From positions 1 through 6,194 of the forward strand of contig JAPKAJ010000133.1 in assembly GCA_028825345.1 (NCBI GenBank): 6,194 nt of DNA. The letters are read 5' to 3'. The notes under the pieces were generated by a model, which made no database searches, was not told the origin of the DNA, and worked only from the letters and a program-made list of their open reading frames with translations. The position numbers were made by a program, and so were the translations under genes. Within the stretch, counting starts at the first letter, position 1, and every line of letters begins with the position of its first letter. Of the stretch, positions 1 to 6,190 are shown piece by piece. This stretch comes from Arenicellales bacterium. Lineage in GTDB: Bacteria; Pseudomonadota; Gammaproteobacteria; Arenicellales; UBA868.

Positions 1-1929
1 GCCAGGGCGTGGCTGCCCGAAACTGCCTTGGAACACCGCGCCCCTGCCATCCTTGAGTACCTGCCTTATCGTAAGCGCGACGGTACCGCTTTGCGCGATG
101 AATCCACCTACCCCATATTTGCCGGCAATGGTTACGCTGGAGTCCGAGTGGATATATCTGGCACTGGTGAATCTGATGGCGATTTTGATGACGAGTACTC
201 GCCCAGAGAATTAGCCGATGGTGTCGAAGTCATTGCCTGGATCGCAAAGCAGGACTGGTGCGACGGCAACATCGGCATGATGGGTATCTCCTGGGGCGGG
301 TTTAACTCCCTGCAGATTGCGGCCTTGAACCCACCGGCACTGAAGGCTGTCATCGCTATTGGCACAACCGTCGATCGCTATAACGATGACATCCACTACA
401 AGAACGGCTGCTTACTTTATTCCAATGCCTGGTGGTCTGCTGTCATGCTGTGTTATGCATCGAGACCCCCGGACCCTGCTCTGGTAGGCGAGTGCTGGCG
501 CGATATGTGGCTGCATCGCCTTCAAACCCAGCCCTTTCCACTTGAGACATGGTTATCCCATCAGCGCCGGGATGACTACTGGCGCCACGGCTCGGTGTGC
601 GAGAACTACGCCGCGATAACGACTCCCGCGCTGGTAATCAGCGGCTGGGCTGACGGCTATATCAACGCACCCCCAGCTGCCGCTCAAAATTTCGCAGGCC
701 CGGCCAAAGCAATCAATGGTCCATGGATACACCAGTATCCCCACTTTGCTTATCCACACCCGCGGATGGATTTTCTTAACGATGCATTGCGCTGGTGGGA
801 TCATTGGCTAAAAGGGTGTGACAACGGAGCTGATGCGCTGCCGTCCTACCGCGCCTATATCTCCGAAGGCGTCCATCCGTCTCTTCCTCGGACGCATGAG
901 CCAGGACGCTGGGTCGCCGAAGAGTGCTGGCCTTGCAAAGATATATCGACGGTTGGCTTTTTCCCTGCCAACACCTCAGATCTCGCCGACTGTCCGGGCA
1001 CAACCACCAACCTGACAATCTGCTCACCGCTGGATACCGGAACTGCAGCTGGAGAATTTTTCCCCCTTAAACCCGATGAGGAGCTTGCCGGCGATCAGAC
1101 CGGTGATAACGCCGGCTCGCTCGTTTTCCAAACCGCGGTACTTGACCAACCTGTCCAAATCCTTGGGCAACCGACAATGACCTTACGGGTTTCGATCGAT
1201 CAACCGGTGGGCCATCTCGCGGTGCGCTTGCTGGATATACATCCAGACGGGTCTTCTTTTCGAGTCAGTTGGGGGGTGATCAACCTAACCCACCGCACGA
1301 GTGATGCGAACCCCAAGCCGGTAGAGTCGGGCAAGATCATGGATATTACGTTAAGCCTCGACCAGTGTGGTTACCGCTTCCCTTGTGGGCACCGCATCGG
1401 TCTTGCCATATCGACGGCATACTGGCCTATGGTGATGCCGGGGCCTTATCGGGTCACGGCCTGTATCGAAACTGGCCATCACACTCGTCTTGATTTACCA
1501 GTACGGTACGGCAATGACACCTATGAGATGCCTGAACCCGATGACCCTAATCCACTGCCCGAGTACATCCAACATCGTCCGGCCGAATACCGCCGATGGG
1601 TAACACACGGCTGCGATAACAACGCTACCCAACTACAAGTCATTGACGATACTGGTGAGGAAGAAATACCAGATCACGGAATGCGGATACGCCACCGCCA
1701 CGAGGACTGTTGGTCGATTATCCCGGATGACCCACTGAGCGCTTCATCCAGATCCCTGTATTACTGCTGGATGTCGCGCGACGGATGGTCTATTCGGACC
1801 GAAACCGAAACCACCATGTCGTGTGATGTCGCAAATTTTTATATTTCGGCCAAGATTAGCGCCTTTGAAGGCGACACAGTCGTCCACGCTCGTGAATGGG
1901 AGAGAATCATTCCTCGTGACCTTCTGTGA
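1..1929 (+). CDS. CocE/NonD (X-Pro dipeptidyl-peptidase, S15-like) family hydrolase, 5' partial
   Basis: Serine hydrolase of the CocE/NonD family, whose known members cleave ester or amide bonds (cocaine esterase, glutaryl-7-ACA acylase, X-Pro peptidases). The frame is open from base 1 (642 residues here). It already encodes the conserved lead-in WLPE and LPYRKRDGT, so the true start lies upstream, perhaps 25-40 residues away; the TTG at 28 is not a start. Numbering from base 1, the nucleophile is Ser97 in GISWGG, the probable acid is Asp218 in GWADGY, the probable base is His244 in GPWIHQ, and Tyr23 (LPY) matches the oxyanion-hole tyrosine of CocE. A helical cap lies at about 124-205. A beta-rich PepX_C-type jelly roll spans about 314-506 (DQTGDNAGS, HLAVRLLDIHPDG). 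A further tail of about 120 residues ends at IPRDLL. About 17 cysteines suggest a cytoplasmic protein. The family call is secure from motifs; the substrate is unknown. Confidence 0.93.
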   Translation, partial: ARAWLPETALEHRAPAILEYLPYRKRDGTALRDESTYPIFAGNGYAGVRVDISGTGESDGDFDDEYSPRELADGVEVIAWIAKQDWCDGNIGMMGISWGGFNSLQIAALNPPALKAVIAIGTTVDRYNDDIHYKNGCLLYSNAWWSAVMLCYASRPPDPALVGECWRDMWLHRLQTQPFPLETWLSHQRRDDYWRHGSVCENYAAITTPALVISGWADGYINAPPAAAQNFAGPAKAINGPWIHQYPHFAYPHPRMDFLNDALRWWDHWLKGCDNGADALPSYRAYISEGVHPSLPRTHEPGRWVAEECWPCKDISTVGFFPANTSDLADCPGTTTNLTICSPLDTGTAAGEFFPLKPDEELAGDQTGDNAGSLVFQTAVLDQPVQILGQPTMTLRVSIDQPVGHLAVRLLDIHPDGSSFRVSWGVINLTHRTSDANPKPVESGKIMDITLSLDQCGYRFPCGHRIGLAISTAYWPMVMPGPYRVTACIETGHHTRLDLPVRYGNDTYEMPEPDDPNPLPEYIQHRPAEYRRWVTHGCDNNATQLQVIDDTGEEEIPDHGMRIRHRHEDCWSIIPDDPLSASSRSLYYCWMSRDGWSIRTETETTMSCDVANFYISAKISAFEGDTVVHAREWERIIPRDLL

Positions 1930-1951
1930 TGACTGTCTTTGGGGGCATGTC

Positions 1952-1984
1952 CCGGGAAGCAAGCTTGGTGGGTGCTTTTCCCGG
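1952..1984 (+). other. imperfect hairpin after the hydrolase gene
   Basis: CCGGGAAGCA (1952-1961) can pair with TGCTTTTCCCGG (1973-1984) if two T residues bulge, leaving an 11-base loop. It begins 23 bases after the hydrolase stop codon, where a terminator or mRNA 3' stabiliser would sit. No T-tract follows on the plus strand (the next bases are AAATAAAG), so it does not qualify as an intrinsic terminator. Whether transcription from the hydrolase runs on into the binding-protein gene cannot be decided from the sequence. Confidence 0.25.
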
Positions 1985-2006
1985 AAATAAAGAACAATCA
2001 ATCATT

Positions 2007-2069
2007 TGGTATAAATAAGATGCTAATTCAATGTTTATTATTGACTTTCAGTGCCAGTCAGCATTAACT
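2007..2069 (+). promoter_or_regulatory. candidate promoter region for the solute-binding protein gene
   Basis: Two sigma70-like candidates lie in an AT-rich patch between the two plus-strand genes. The first is an extended -10, TGGTATAAA at 2007-2015, with no good -35. The second has TTGACT (2041-2046), a 17-base spacer and a weak TTAACT (2064-2069). The second has the better -35 and spacing but only a 3/6 match at -10. Either would leave a leader of roughly 90-145 bases before the ATG at 2167. An own promoter is plausible given the 237-base gap, but neither match is strong. Confidence 0.35.
2042..2060. promoter_or_regulatory. small inverted repeat, possible operator over the -35
   Basis: TGACT (2042-2046) and AGTCA (2056-2060) form a perfect 5-bp inverted repeat separated by 9 bases. 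It overlaps the TTGACT -35 candidate of the binding-protein gene. A second 5-bp inverted repeat, CGTTG/CAACG, lies just downstream at 2079-2083 and 2094-2098. Arms this short can arise by chance, so they are recorded only as candidate regulator sites. Confidence 0.2.
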
Positions 2070-2151
2070 TCTAGATATCGTTGCGACAATGGTCAACGTA
2101 GAGCGTCGTCACTGAAACACGTCGCCAACCGAAAACATACTAAATACACCT

Positions 2152-2159
2152 AAGGAGAT
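2152..2159 (+). promoter_or_regulatory. ribosome binding site of the solute-binding protein gene
   Basis: AAGGAGAT is a near-perfect Shine-Dalgarno sequence. Its AGGAG core (2153-2157) ends 9 bases before the ATG at 2167. This fixes the start and therefore the unusually long positively charged region ahead of the Tat motif. Confidence 0.85.
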
Positions 2160-2166
2160 GAGATAA

Positions 2167-3780
2167 ATGTACGAAAGACAAAGATCTGAAATCGATCAGC
2201 TACAGGCCCGAGTGGCCAAAGGTAAGTTGAGCCGACGGGAATTTCTCTCCCGTATTTCGGCGATGGGACTGGGCGCCATGGCGCCTGGACTGTACATGCA
2301 AAGTGCTCTGGCCGCACCAAAACAAGGCGGACGCTTTCGCCAGGGCGTGACCGGCGGCGCAACCAGCGACGTGCTGGACCCGGGTCAAATCCTTGACCAC
2401 TACATGCTGAACGTACAGTTCGGCCAATTGCGCAACAATCTGACCGAAGTTGCCCCAGATGGCAATCTGGTTCCTGAACTGGCGGAAAGCTGGGAAGGAA
2501 GTAACGGGGCCAAGACATGGAACTTCAAAGTTCGCCAGGGTGTCGAGTTCCACAGCGGAAAATCGTTGACTTCAGAAGATGTGGTGGATTCGCTTAATCA
2601 TCATCTGGGAGAAGCGTCTAAATCTGCCGCCAAAGGGCAGTTAAATGCAGTCGTCTCAGTCAAGGCTGATGGCAAGTACGGCGTGGTGGTAGAACTCAGC
2701 GGCGGGGATGCCGACTTCCCGTTCATCCTCACTGATTATCATCTGTTGATCTGCCCCTCTAATGGCGATGGCACTATTGATTGGCAGTCAGGTATTGGCA
2801 CCGGCGGCTTCAGTCTCGTCGAACATAACGCTGGCGTACGTACGCTGACCAAGGCCAACCCAAACTATTGGAAACCCAATCGACGTTTCTTTGACGAAGT
2901 TGAAACCCTGCAGATCGCTGACTCGGCTGCCCGGGAAAACGCTTTGCGTACCGGCGAACTCGATGCCATGAACAACGTTTCTGCAAAAACAGCAGATCTG
3001 CTCAAACGACAATCAGGCATTGTTGTGGGTGCGACCAGCGGTAATAAGCAAGTCACGCTGCCGATGCTGACTAATATTGCACCTTTTGACAATAACGATG
3101 TGCGCACCGCAATAAAATACATCGTGGACCGAGAACAATGGCTCAAGGTGGTTGCACGCGGATACGGTGAACTGGGGAACGATAACCCCATTGGTCCCGC
3201 TAATGTGTACCGCGCCACTACGGATGAACTGCCACAACGCGGATATGATCCAGACAAGGCCAAATACCACCTGAAAAAAGCTGGTCTGGACAGCCTGGAT
3301 ATTAAATTCCATGCAGCAGAAACAGGATTTGGTGGTTCCATCGACGCAGGCCAGATGATGGCGGAAACGGCACGACCTGCCGGCATCAACATAGACGTGG
3401 TGCGTGAACCGGATGATGGATACTGGTCCAACGTTTGGATGAAAAAACCGTTTTCGGCTTGTTACTGGTCGGGCCGTCCTACCGAGAACATGATGTTCTC
3501 AACAGTGTATGCAGGAGACGCCTCCTGGAACGATACCTACTGGAATAACGCCCGCTTTAACGAACTGCTGAGGATGGGCCGTGTGGAAACCAATCCAGGT
3601 AAACGTCGAGGAATCTACGTCGAGATGCAGCAGCTCGTGCATAGCGATGGTGGCACAGTCCTGCCGCTTTTCCTGCAGGATATCTTCGCTACCAACGACA
3701 AGGTACGCCATCATGATGTGATCGGGGGCAACTGGGAGCTCGATGGCATGAAAGCCGTAGAACGCTGGTGGTTTGCCTGA
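2167..3780 (+). CDS. Tat-exported ABC transporter solute-binding protein, SBP_bac_5 (DppA/OppA-like) family
   Basis: Periplasmic binding protein of the peptide/opine/nickel class (537 residues) that would deliver its ligand to an ABC permease. The N-terminus carries a twin-arginine signal: SRREFLSR at 22-29, a weakly hydrophobic stretch at 30-46, and a likely cleavage site after ALA (47-49). There is no lipobox cysteine, so the mature protein should be soluble. The SBP_bac_5 signature covers about 101-143 (LVPELAESWE, then TWNFKVRQGVEFHSG). Further family features are GTGGFSLVEH (211-220), NPNYWKP (231-237), FDNNDVRTAI (307-316) and the tryptophan-rich C-terminal end (WWFA). Length is normal for the family. 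The start is set by a strong ribosome site. It lies 237 bases after the hydrolase gene in the same direction. A terminator follows at once, so its permease and ATPase genes are not downstream. The ligand is unknown: peptide-like is the family default, but many members bind other compounds. Confidence 0.95.
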   Translation: MYERQRSEIDQLQARVAKGKLSRREFLSRISAMGLGAMAPGLYMQSALAAPKQGGRFRQGVTGGATSDVLDPGQILDHYMLNVQFGQLRNNLTEVAPDGNLVPELAESWEGSNGAKTWNFKVRQGVEFHSGKSLTSEDVVDSLNHHLGEASKSAAKGQLNAVVSVKADGKYGVVVELSGGDADFPFILTDYHLLICPSNGDGTIDWQSGIGTGGFSLVEHNAGVRTLTKANPNYWKPNRRFFDEVETLQIADSAARENALRTGELDAMNNVSAKTADLLKRQSGIVVGATSGNKQVTLPMLTNIAPFDNNDVRTAIKYIVDREQWLKVVARGYGELGNDNPIGPANVYRATTDELPQRGYDPDKAKYHLKKAGLDSLDIKFHAAETGFGGSIDAGQMMAETARPAGINIDVVREPDDGYWSNVWMKKPFSACYWSGRPTENMMFSTVYAGDASWNDTYWNNARFNELLRMGRVETNPGKRRGIYVEMQQLVHSDGGTVLPLFLQDIFATNDKVRHHDVIGGNWELDGMKAVERWWFA

Positions 3781-3803
3781 TCACAAGTACGGGTTATTAA
3801 ACT

Positions 3804-3841
3804 AAAAACCTGGCGCTACACCTGTAGCGTCAGGTTTTTTT
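3804..3841. terminator. bidirectional rho-independent terminator between convergent genes
   Basis: AACCTGGCGCTAC (3807-3819) pairs with GTAGCGTCAGGTT (3824-3836) around an ACCT loop. The 13-bp stem has a single G-U wobble (3813/3830). Seven T residues (3835-3841) follow on the plus strand, terminating the solute-binding protein gene 24 bases after its stop. Five A residues (3804-3808) give a U-tract on the minus strand, so it can also end the transporter gene that stops at 3876. In the minus-strand RNA the wobble becomes an A-C mismatch, so termination should be somewhat stronger for the plus-strand gene. Confidence 0.93.
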
Positions 3842-3875
3842 GATCTTGCAAATTCTTTAAAATGAGATAAGCCGA

Positions 3876-4811
3876 TCAGGCCTTAGAGACAGCGTGACTC
3901 GCCTGGCGCTGTGCGCTATTCACAAGCCACACACCATAAATGGTTACCCCCAAGGCGAGCCAATGCCAAACACTGTAACGCTCGCCAAATACTACCAGTG
4001 CAATGGCGATTCCGAACACGGTAACCAAATATGCCACCTGGCTGAAATAGACCGGCCCAGCAATACGTACCAGAGTAAAGAACAAGGTAAACGCGATTGC
4101 CGATACAACTCCGTGGAGGGTTATGAGGCCATTGACCAGCGTGAAATCTTCCCACAGCGCATACCACTGCCCTGAAATTAGCATTAGGCACAGCAACAAC
4201 AAAGCAGAGGCAAGCATCATGCCGTTGGCGCCAACCAGTGATTCCACATCGGCCGGCCGATATTTGGCTGTATATACGGTCCCCGCAGCATAGGCGGCCG
4301 GAGTAAAAAAGGCCATCATAAACCAGCCAACCGGCTGGTCTGCCGGTAGTCCGTTATCTGGCAGAATGACAAGTAGCGCCCCTAATAGACCTAAGCCGAT
4401 CCCAGATGCCCGTTTGATCTGGGGCTTTTCCAAACCAAATACCACTGCCAGAAGATAGGTGGCCAAAGGCACCATGGTCAATGCCAACGACATGACTCCT
4501 ACACTGATGTAATTAAGACACCAAAACATATTTGCCGTGGGCAACCCAGAGCTGAGAGCCCCTGCAATCAGGTAATACCTCAAGTGCCTCGAGGACGAAG
4601 GAAACTGTTTTCGGCGAACAAGATTTACCAAGGTCAGCAGACCCGCACCGATAATCAGTGTCCAAAATGCATACGCCAGAGGTGGAATTCCGGAAAGACC
4701 CACAAAACGGGCGACGTTGGTCACTCCCCCCCATAAAAGGCCCAGCGATATCAGTATCACGATAGGTGCCCATGCAGGCGGGACATGCTTAGGCATCAGA
4801 CGCAACGACAT
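3876..4811 (-). CDS. DMT superfamily (EamA-type) inner-membrane transporter
   Basis: Ten-helix transporter of the drug/metabolite transporter superfamily (311 residues), built from two EamA repeats of five helices each. Hydrophobic segments lie at about 15-34, 44-64, 78-96, 103-125, 135-151, 161-180, 192-212, 226-248, 255-276 and 281-298. Repeat ends are recognisable: MVPLATYLLAVVFGLEKP (113-130) closes helix 4, and VFGERYSVWHW (274-284) joins helices 9 and 10, as is typical for EamA proteins. The start is supported by GGAG (4819-4822 on the plus strand) 7 bases before the ATG. An internal Met6 is possible but has less support. It is convergent with the binding-protein gene and shares its terminator. 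It lies 280 bases downstream of a second DMT gene on the same strand, so it may be co-transcribed or have its own promoter. Substrate and direction cannot be read from the sequence; amino acids, nucleosides and other metabolites are all known in this superfamily. Confidence 0.93.
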   Translation of the reverse strand: MSLRLMPKHVPPAWAPIVILISLGLLWGGVTNVARFVGLSGIPPLAYAFWTLIIGAGLLTLVNLVRRKQFPSSSRHLRYYLIAGALSSGLPTANMFWCLNYISVGVMSLALTMVPLATYLLAVVFGLEKPQIKRASGIGLGLLGALLVILPDNGLPADQPVGWFMMAFFTPAAYAAGTVYTAKYRPADVESLVGANGMMLASALLLLCLMLISGQWYALWEDFTLVNGLITLHGVVSAIAFTLFFTLVRIAGPVYFSQVAYLVTVFGIAIALVVFGERYSVWHWLALGVTIYGVWLVNSAQRQASHAVSKA

Positions 4812-4818
4812 ATGGTAG

Positions 4819-4822
4819 CTCC
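4819..4822 (-). promoter_or_regulatory. ribosome binding site of the downstream DMT transporter gene
   Basis: On the minus strand the sequence reads GGAG, then seven bases, then ATG (4811-4809). This spacing is ideal and favours the ATG at 4811 over the internal ATG five codons later. Confidence 0.7.
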
Positions 4823-5040
4823 GGTTTTCTTGCGCCCAGATAGCGACACCCTTACTCCAAAGGGCGCGAACAAAACAATTGGCACGTTCCGTAACTTGGT
4901 CATATTAATTCAGGTAGTACATCGAACGTTGCATCGCTGGGTAGTCAACTGTCTGCTAGGTCGATAAAGATAAGATCACGCCGGCGACACGACAGTAATC
5001 ACGAGCCCCGCGTCGCCTGAAACCTTCCAATCAAGCGCCC

Positions 5041-5061
5041 ATTCACGCATGACAAGTGAAT
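5041..5061. repeat. 6-bp inverted repeat with 9-base spacer
   Basis: ATTCAC (5041-5046) and GTGAAT (5056-5061) are perfect inverted arms, located about 30 bases after the stop codon of the upstream DMT gene. No T-tract follows on either strand, so it is not an intrinsic terminator. It could be a regulator site or a weak RNA hairpin, and chance cannot be excluded. Confidence 0.3.
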
Positions 5062-5091
5062 TCTCAAAAATTAACAAATGCGATCCTGTTG

Positions 5092-5979
5092 TCACGAAGA
5101 TTCATCACGCAACAAAAGACACAAGGCAAGTATGATTGCCACAACGCCCAGCCACACCATCAACGGGGGCAAAGGATGCCTCAAGGTCAATTCCCAGAGT
5201 ATCACCCAACTGGGTGTCAGATAGGTGTAAGCCATCACCTTAGAGGAGGGCAGATGAAGCGTGGAATACTGGATAAGCAAAAAGGACGCGGCACTGGCAA
5301 ACACCCCAAGATAGATCAATGTCCCCCAGACTATGGGTCGTAAACCTTCATAATCTATGGCCATGAGATCGCTAAACCCATAGGCAAGTGTCAACACCAA
5401 AGCTCCCAGGATCGTACCGAATGTGAACACAATCGGTGACTGGCCCCGATTGAGTTTTCGTACCAATGGCGTATAGAACGCGTGCGCAACACACCCCAGG
5501 AAATAAACCCCCTCTCCCCGGCCGATATCCAGCGCTAAGATTAAATCAAAATCAGCGCGGAAAATTACCCATAGCGCACCAACCGCACCAATACCGAGCG
5601 CCACTACAATCCGCGATGTCACCAACTGGGATAGCAGGATGTAACCAAAGATTGCACTTAGCACGGGGGTCAACGTAAATACTGCCGAGGTCGATACCGC
5701 CGAGGCCGTTTTCAACCCTTCGAACATCAGGATGAAATAAGCCCCTATCAGCCCACCCAACAGTAAATAGCGCCACGACGCTGTTAGATCATCGCGAGAG
5801 ACGCCGCAGGTCCGCCACACCAGAGCCCCAAGAATTGCAGCGGCAATCACAAAGCGCAGCGCTGTTAATGCGGCTGGCGTAATCTCATTTGCGATCATGT
5901 GGCCGAGACTGAATGATCCCGCCACTAAGGCGGAGAAAAGCAACATAGCGCCATGCGATAACACGGTTGGGCTATTCAT
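5092..5979 (-). CDS. DMT superfamily (EamA-type) inner-membrane transporter
   Basis: Second EamA-type transporter (295 residues), with ten predicted helices at about 9-29, 35-54, 69-89, 94-116, 122-139, 155-172, 182-202, 216-236, 244-264 and 273-290. Typical features of this large family are SFSLGHMIA (22-30) at the end of helix 1 followed by PAALTALRF (35-43), FEGLKTASAVSTSAVFTLTP (86-105) in helices 3-4, and SSKVMAYTYLTPSW (245-258) in helix 9. It differs clearly from the neighbouring DMT protein outside the shared fold, so this is not a recent duplication. The ATG at 5979 lacks a clear Shine-Dalgarno sequence. An in-frame TGA four codons upstream prevents a longer protein, and the helix-1 motif fits this start. 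It is the first gene of a possible two-gene minus-strand unit. Substrate is unknown; efflux of a small metabolite is the common role in related EamA proteins. Confidence 0.93.
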   Translation of the reverse strand: MNSPTVLSHGAMLLFSALVAGSFSLGHMIANEITPAALTALRFVIAAAILGALVWRTCGVSRDDLTASWRYLLLGGLIGAYFILMFEGLKTASAVSTSAVFTLTPVLSAIFGYILLSQLVTSRIVVALGIGAVGALWVIFRADFDLILALDIGRGEGVYFLGCVAHAFYTPLVRKLNRGQSPIVFTFGTILGALVLTLAYGFSDLMAIDYEGLRPIVWGTLIYLGVFASAASFLLIQYSTLHLPSSKVMAYTYLTPSWVILWELTLRHPLPPLMVWLGVVAIILALCLLLRDESS

Positions 5980-6045
5980 CGTCGGTCCGGGTCAATTTGA
6001 TCTCTAAAACGAGAAGTGATTCTGCCAGCGTCGGATACCAGGTTT

Positions 6046-6051
6046 GTTATA
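6046..6051 (-). promoter_or_regulatory. candidate -10 element for the DMT gene starting at 5979
   Basis: The minus strand reads TATAAC (6051-6046), a 5/6 match to the sigma70 -10. No recognisable -35 lies at the right distance; the palindrome at 6061-6091 occupies that position instead. This would suit an activator-dependent promoter, with a leader of about 60 bases. The match is short and the assignment tentative. Confidence 0.3.
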
Positions 6052-6060
6052 AAGGTTGAA

Positions 6061-6091
6061 GGGCTAGGCATATCGGGGATAACACTAGCCC
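6061..6091. repeat. nested palindrome upstream of the DMT gene, possible operator or RNA hairpin
   Basis: GGGCTAG (6061-6067) and CTAGCCC (6085-6091) form a perfect 7-bp outer inverted repeat. Within it, TATC (6071-6074) and GATA (6078-6081) form an exactly centred 4-bp inner repeat around GGG, with three unpaired bases on each side between the two stems. The double symmetry about one centre makes chance less likely than for a single short repeat. It could bind a dimeric regulator or fold in RNA. No U-tract follows directly on either strand, so it is not a simple terminator. Confidence 0.5.
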
Positions 6092-6159
6092 CGGTTAAGG
6101 TCGTCGATAAATTTTTTGAGCCAGATGCAAGAAAGGTTAAGATTGCCCACTTTATCGGG

Positions 6160-6190
6160 TTGACCACCTGGACCCACATTTAAGTATAAC
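6160..6190 (+). promoter_or_regulatory. candidate outward-facing promoter for a gene beyond the right edge
   Basis: TTGACC (6160-6165) and TATAAC (6185-6190) each match the sigma70 consensus at five of six positions on the plus strand, separated by 19 bases. The spacer is longer than the optimal 17, as occurs in regulator-remodelled (for example MerR-type) promoters, but I see no dyad centred in the spacer. GGGT (6157-6160) and ACCC (6172-6175) flank the -35. If real, it would drive a gene divergent from the DMT pair, such as its regulator. This last point is inference. Confidence 0.35.

Larger units (their letters stand above)
4812..5091 (-). other. 280-base intergenic region between the two DMT genes, no clear gene
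   Basis: The spacer lies between two genes of the same orientation. I see no intrinsic terminator with a T-tract after the upstream gene. For the downstream gene there is no convincing promoter: minus-strand TTGACT (4948-4943) lacks a good -10, and TAATAT (4907-4902) lacks a -35. Small symmetries are present: ATTCAC/GTGAAT (5041-5046 and 5056-5061), GGCGAC/GTCGCC (4983-4988 and 5012-5017), CACGA repeated 12 bases apart (4988 and 5000), and CATCG repeated 12 bases apart around AACGTT (4920-4936). These are candidate regulator sites only. Confidence 0.5.

Noticed and set aside
28..30. TTG at 28 as the start of the hydrolase
   Set aside because: The frame is open to base 1, and the codons before it encode conserved family sequence (WLPE), so the gene is truncated by the window edge.
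1952..1984. Hairpin after the hydrolase as an intrinsic terminator
   Set aside because: The stem has a two-base bulge and no T-tract follows, so it is listed only as a hairpin.
2865..3431. A 188-codon open frame antisense to the solute-binding protein gene
   Set aside because: It lies wholly inside a clearly coding gene, has no recognisable domain or ribosome site, and its length is explained by the codon bias of the sense gene.
4785..4967. Plus-strand 60-codon frame at the 5' end of the downstream DMT gene
   Set aside because: It overlaps the transporter start and its ribosome site on the other strand, lacks its own ribosome site, and has no recognisable content.
5976..6179. The 67-codon frame as an annotated gene
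   Set aside because: No ribosome site, no family resemblance, and overlap with regulatory-looking sequence; kept only as a finding because of the ATGA overlap.
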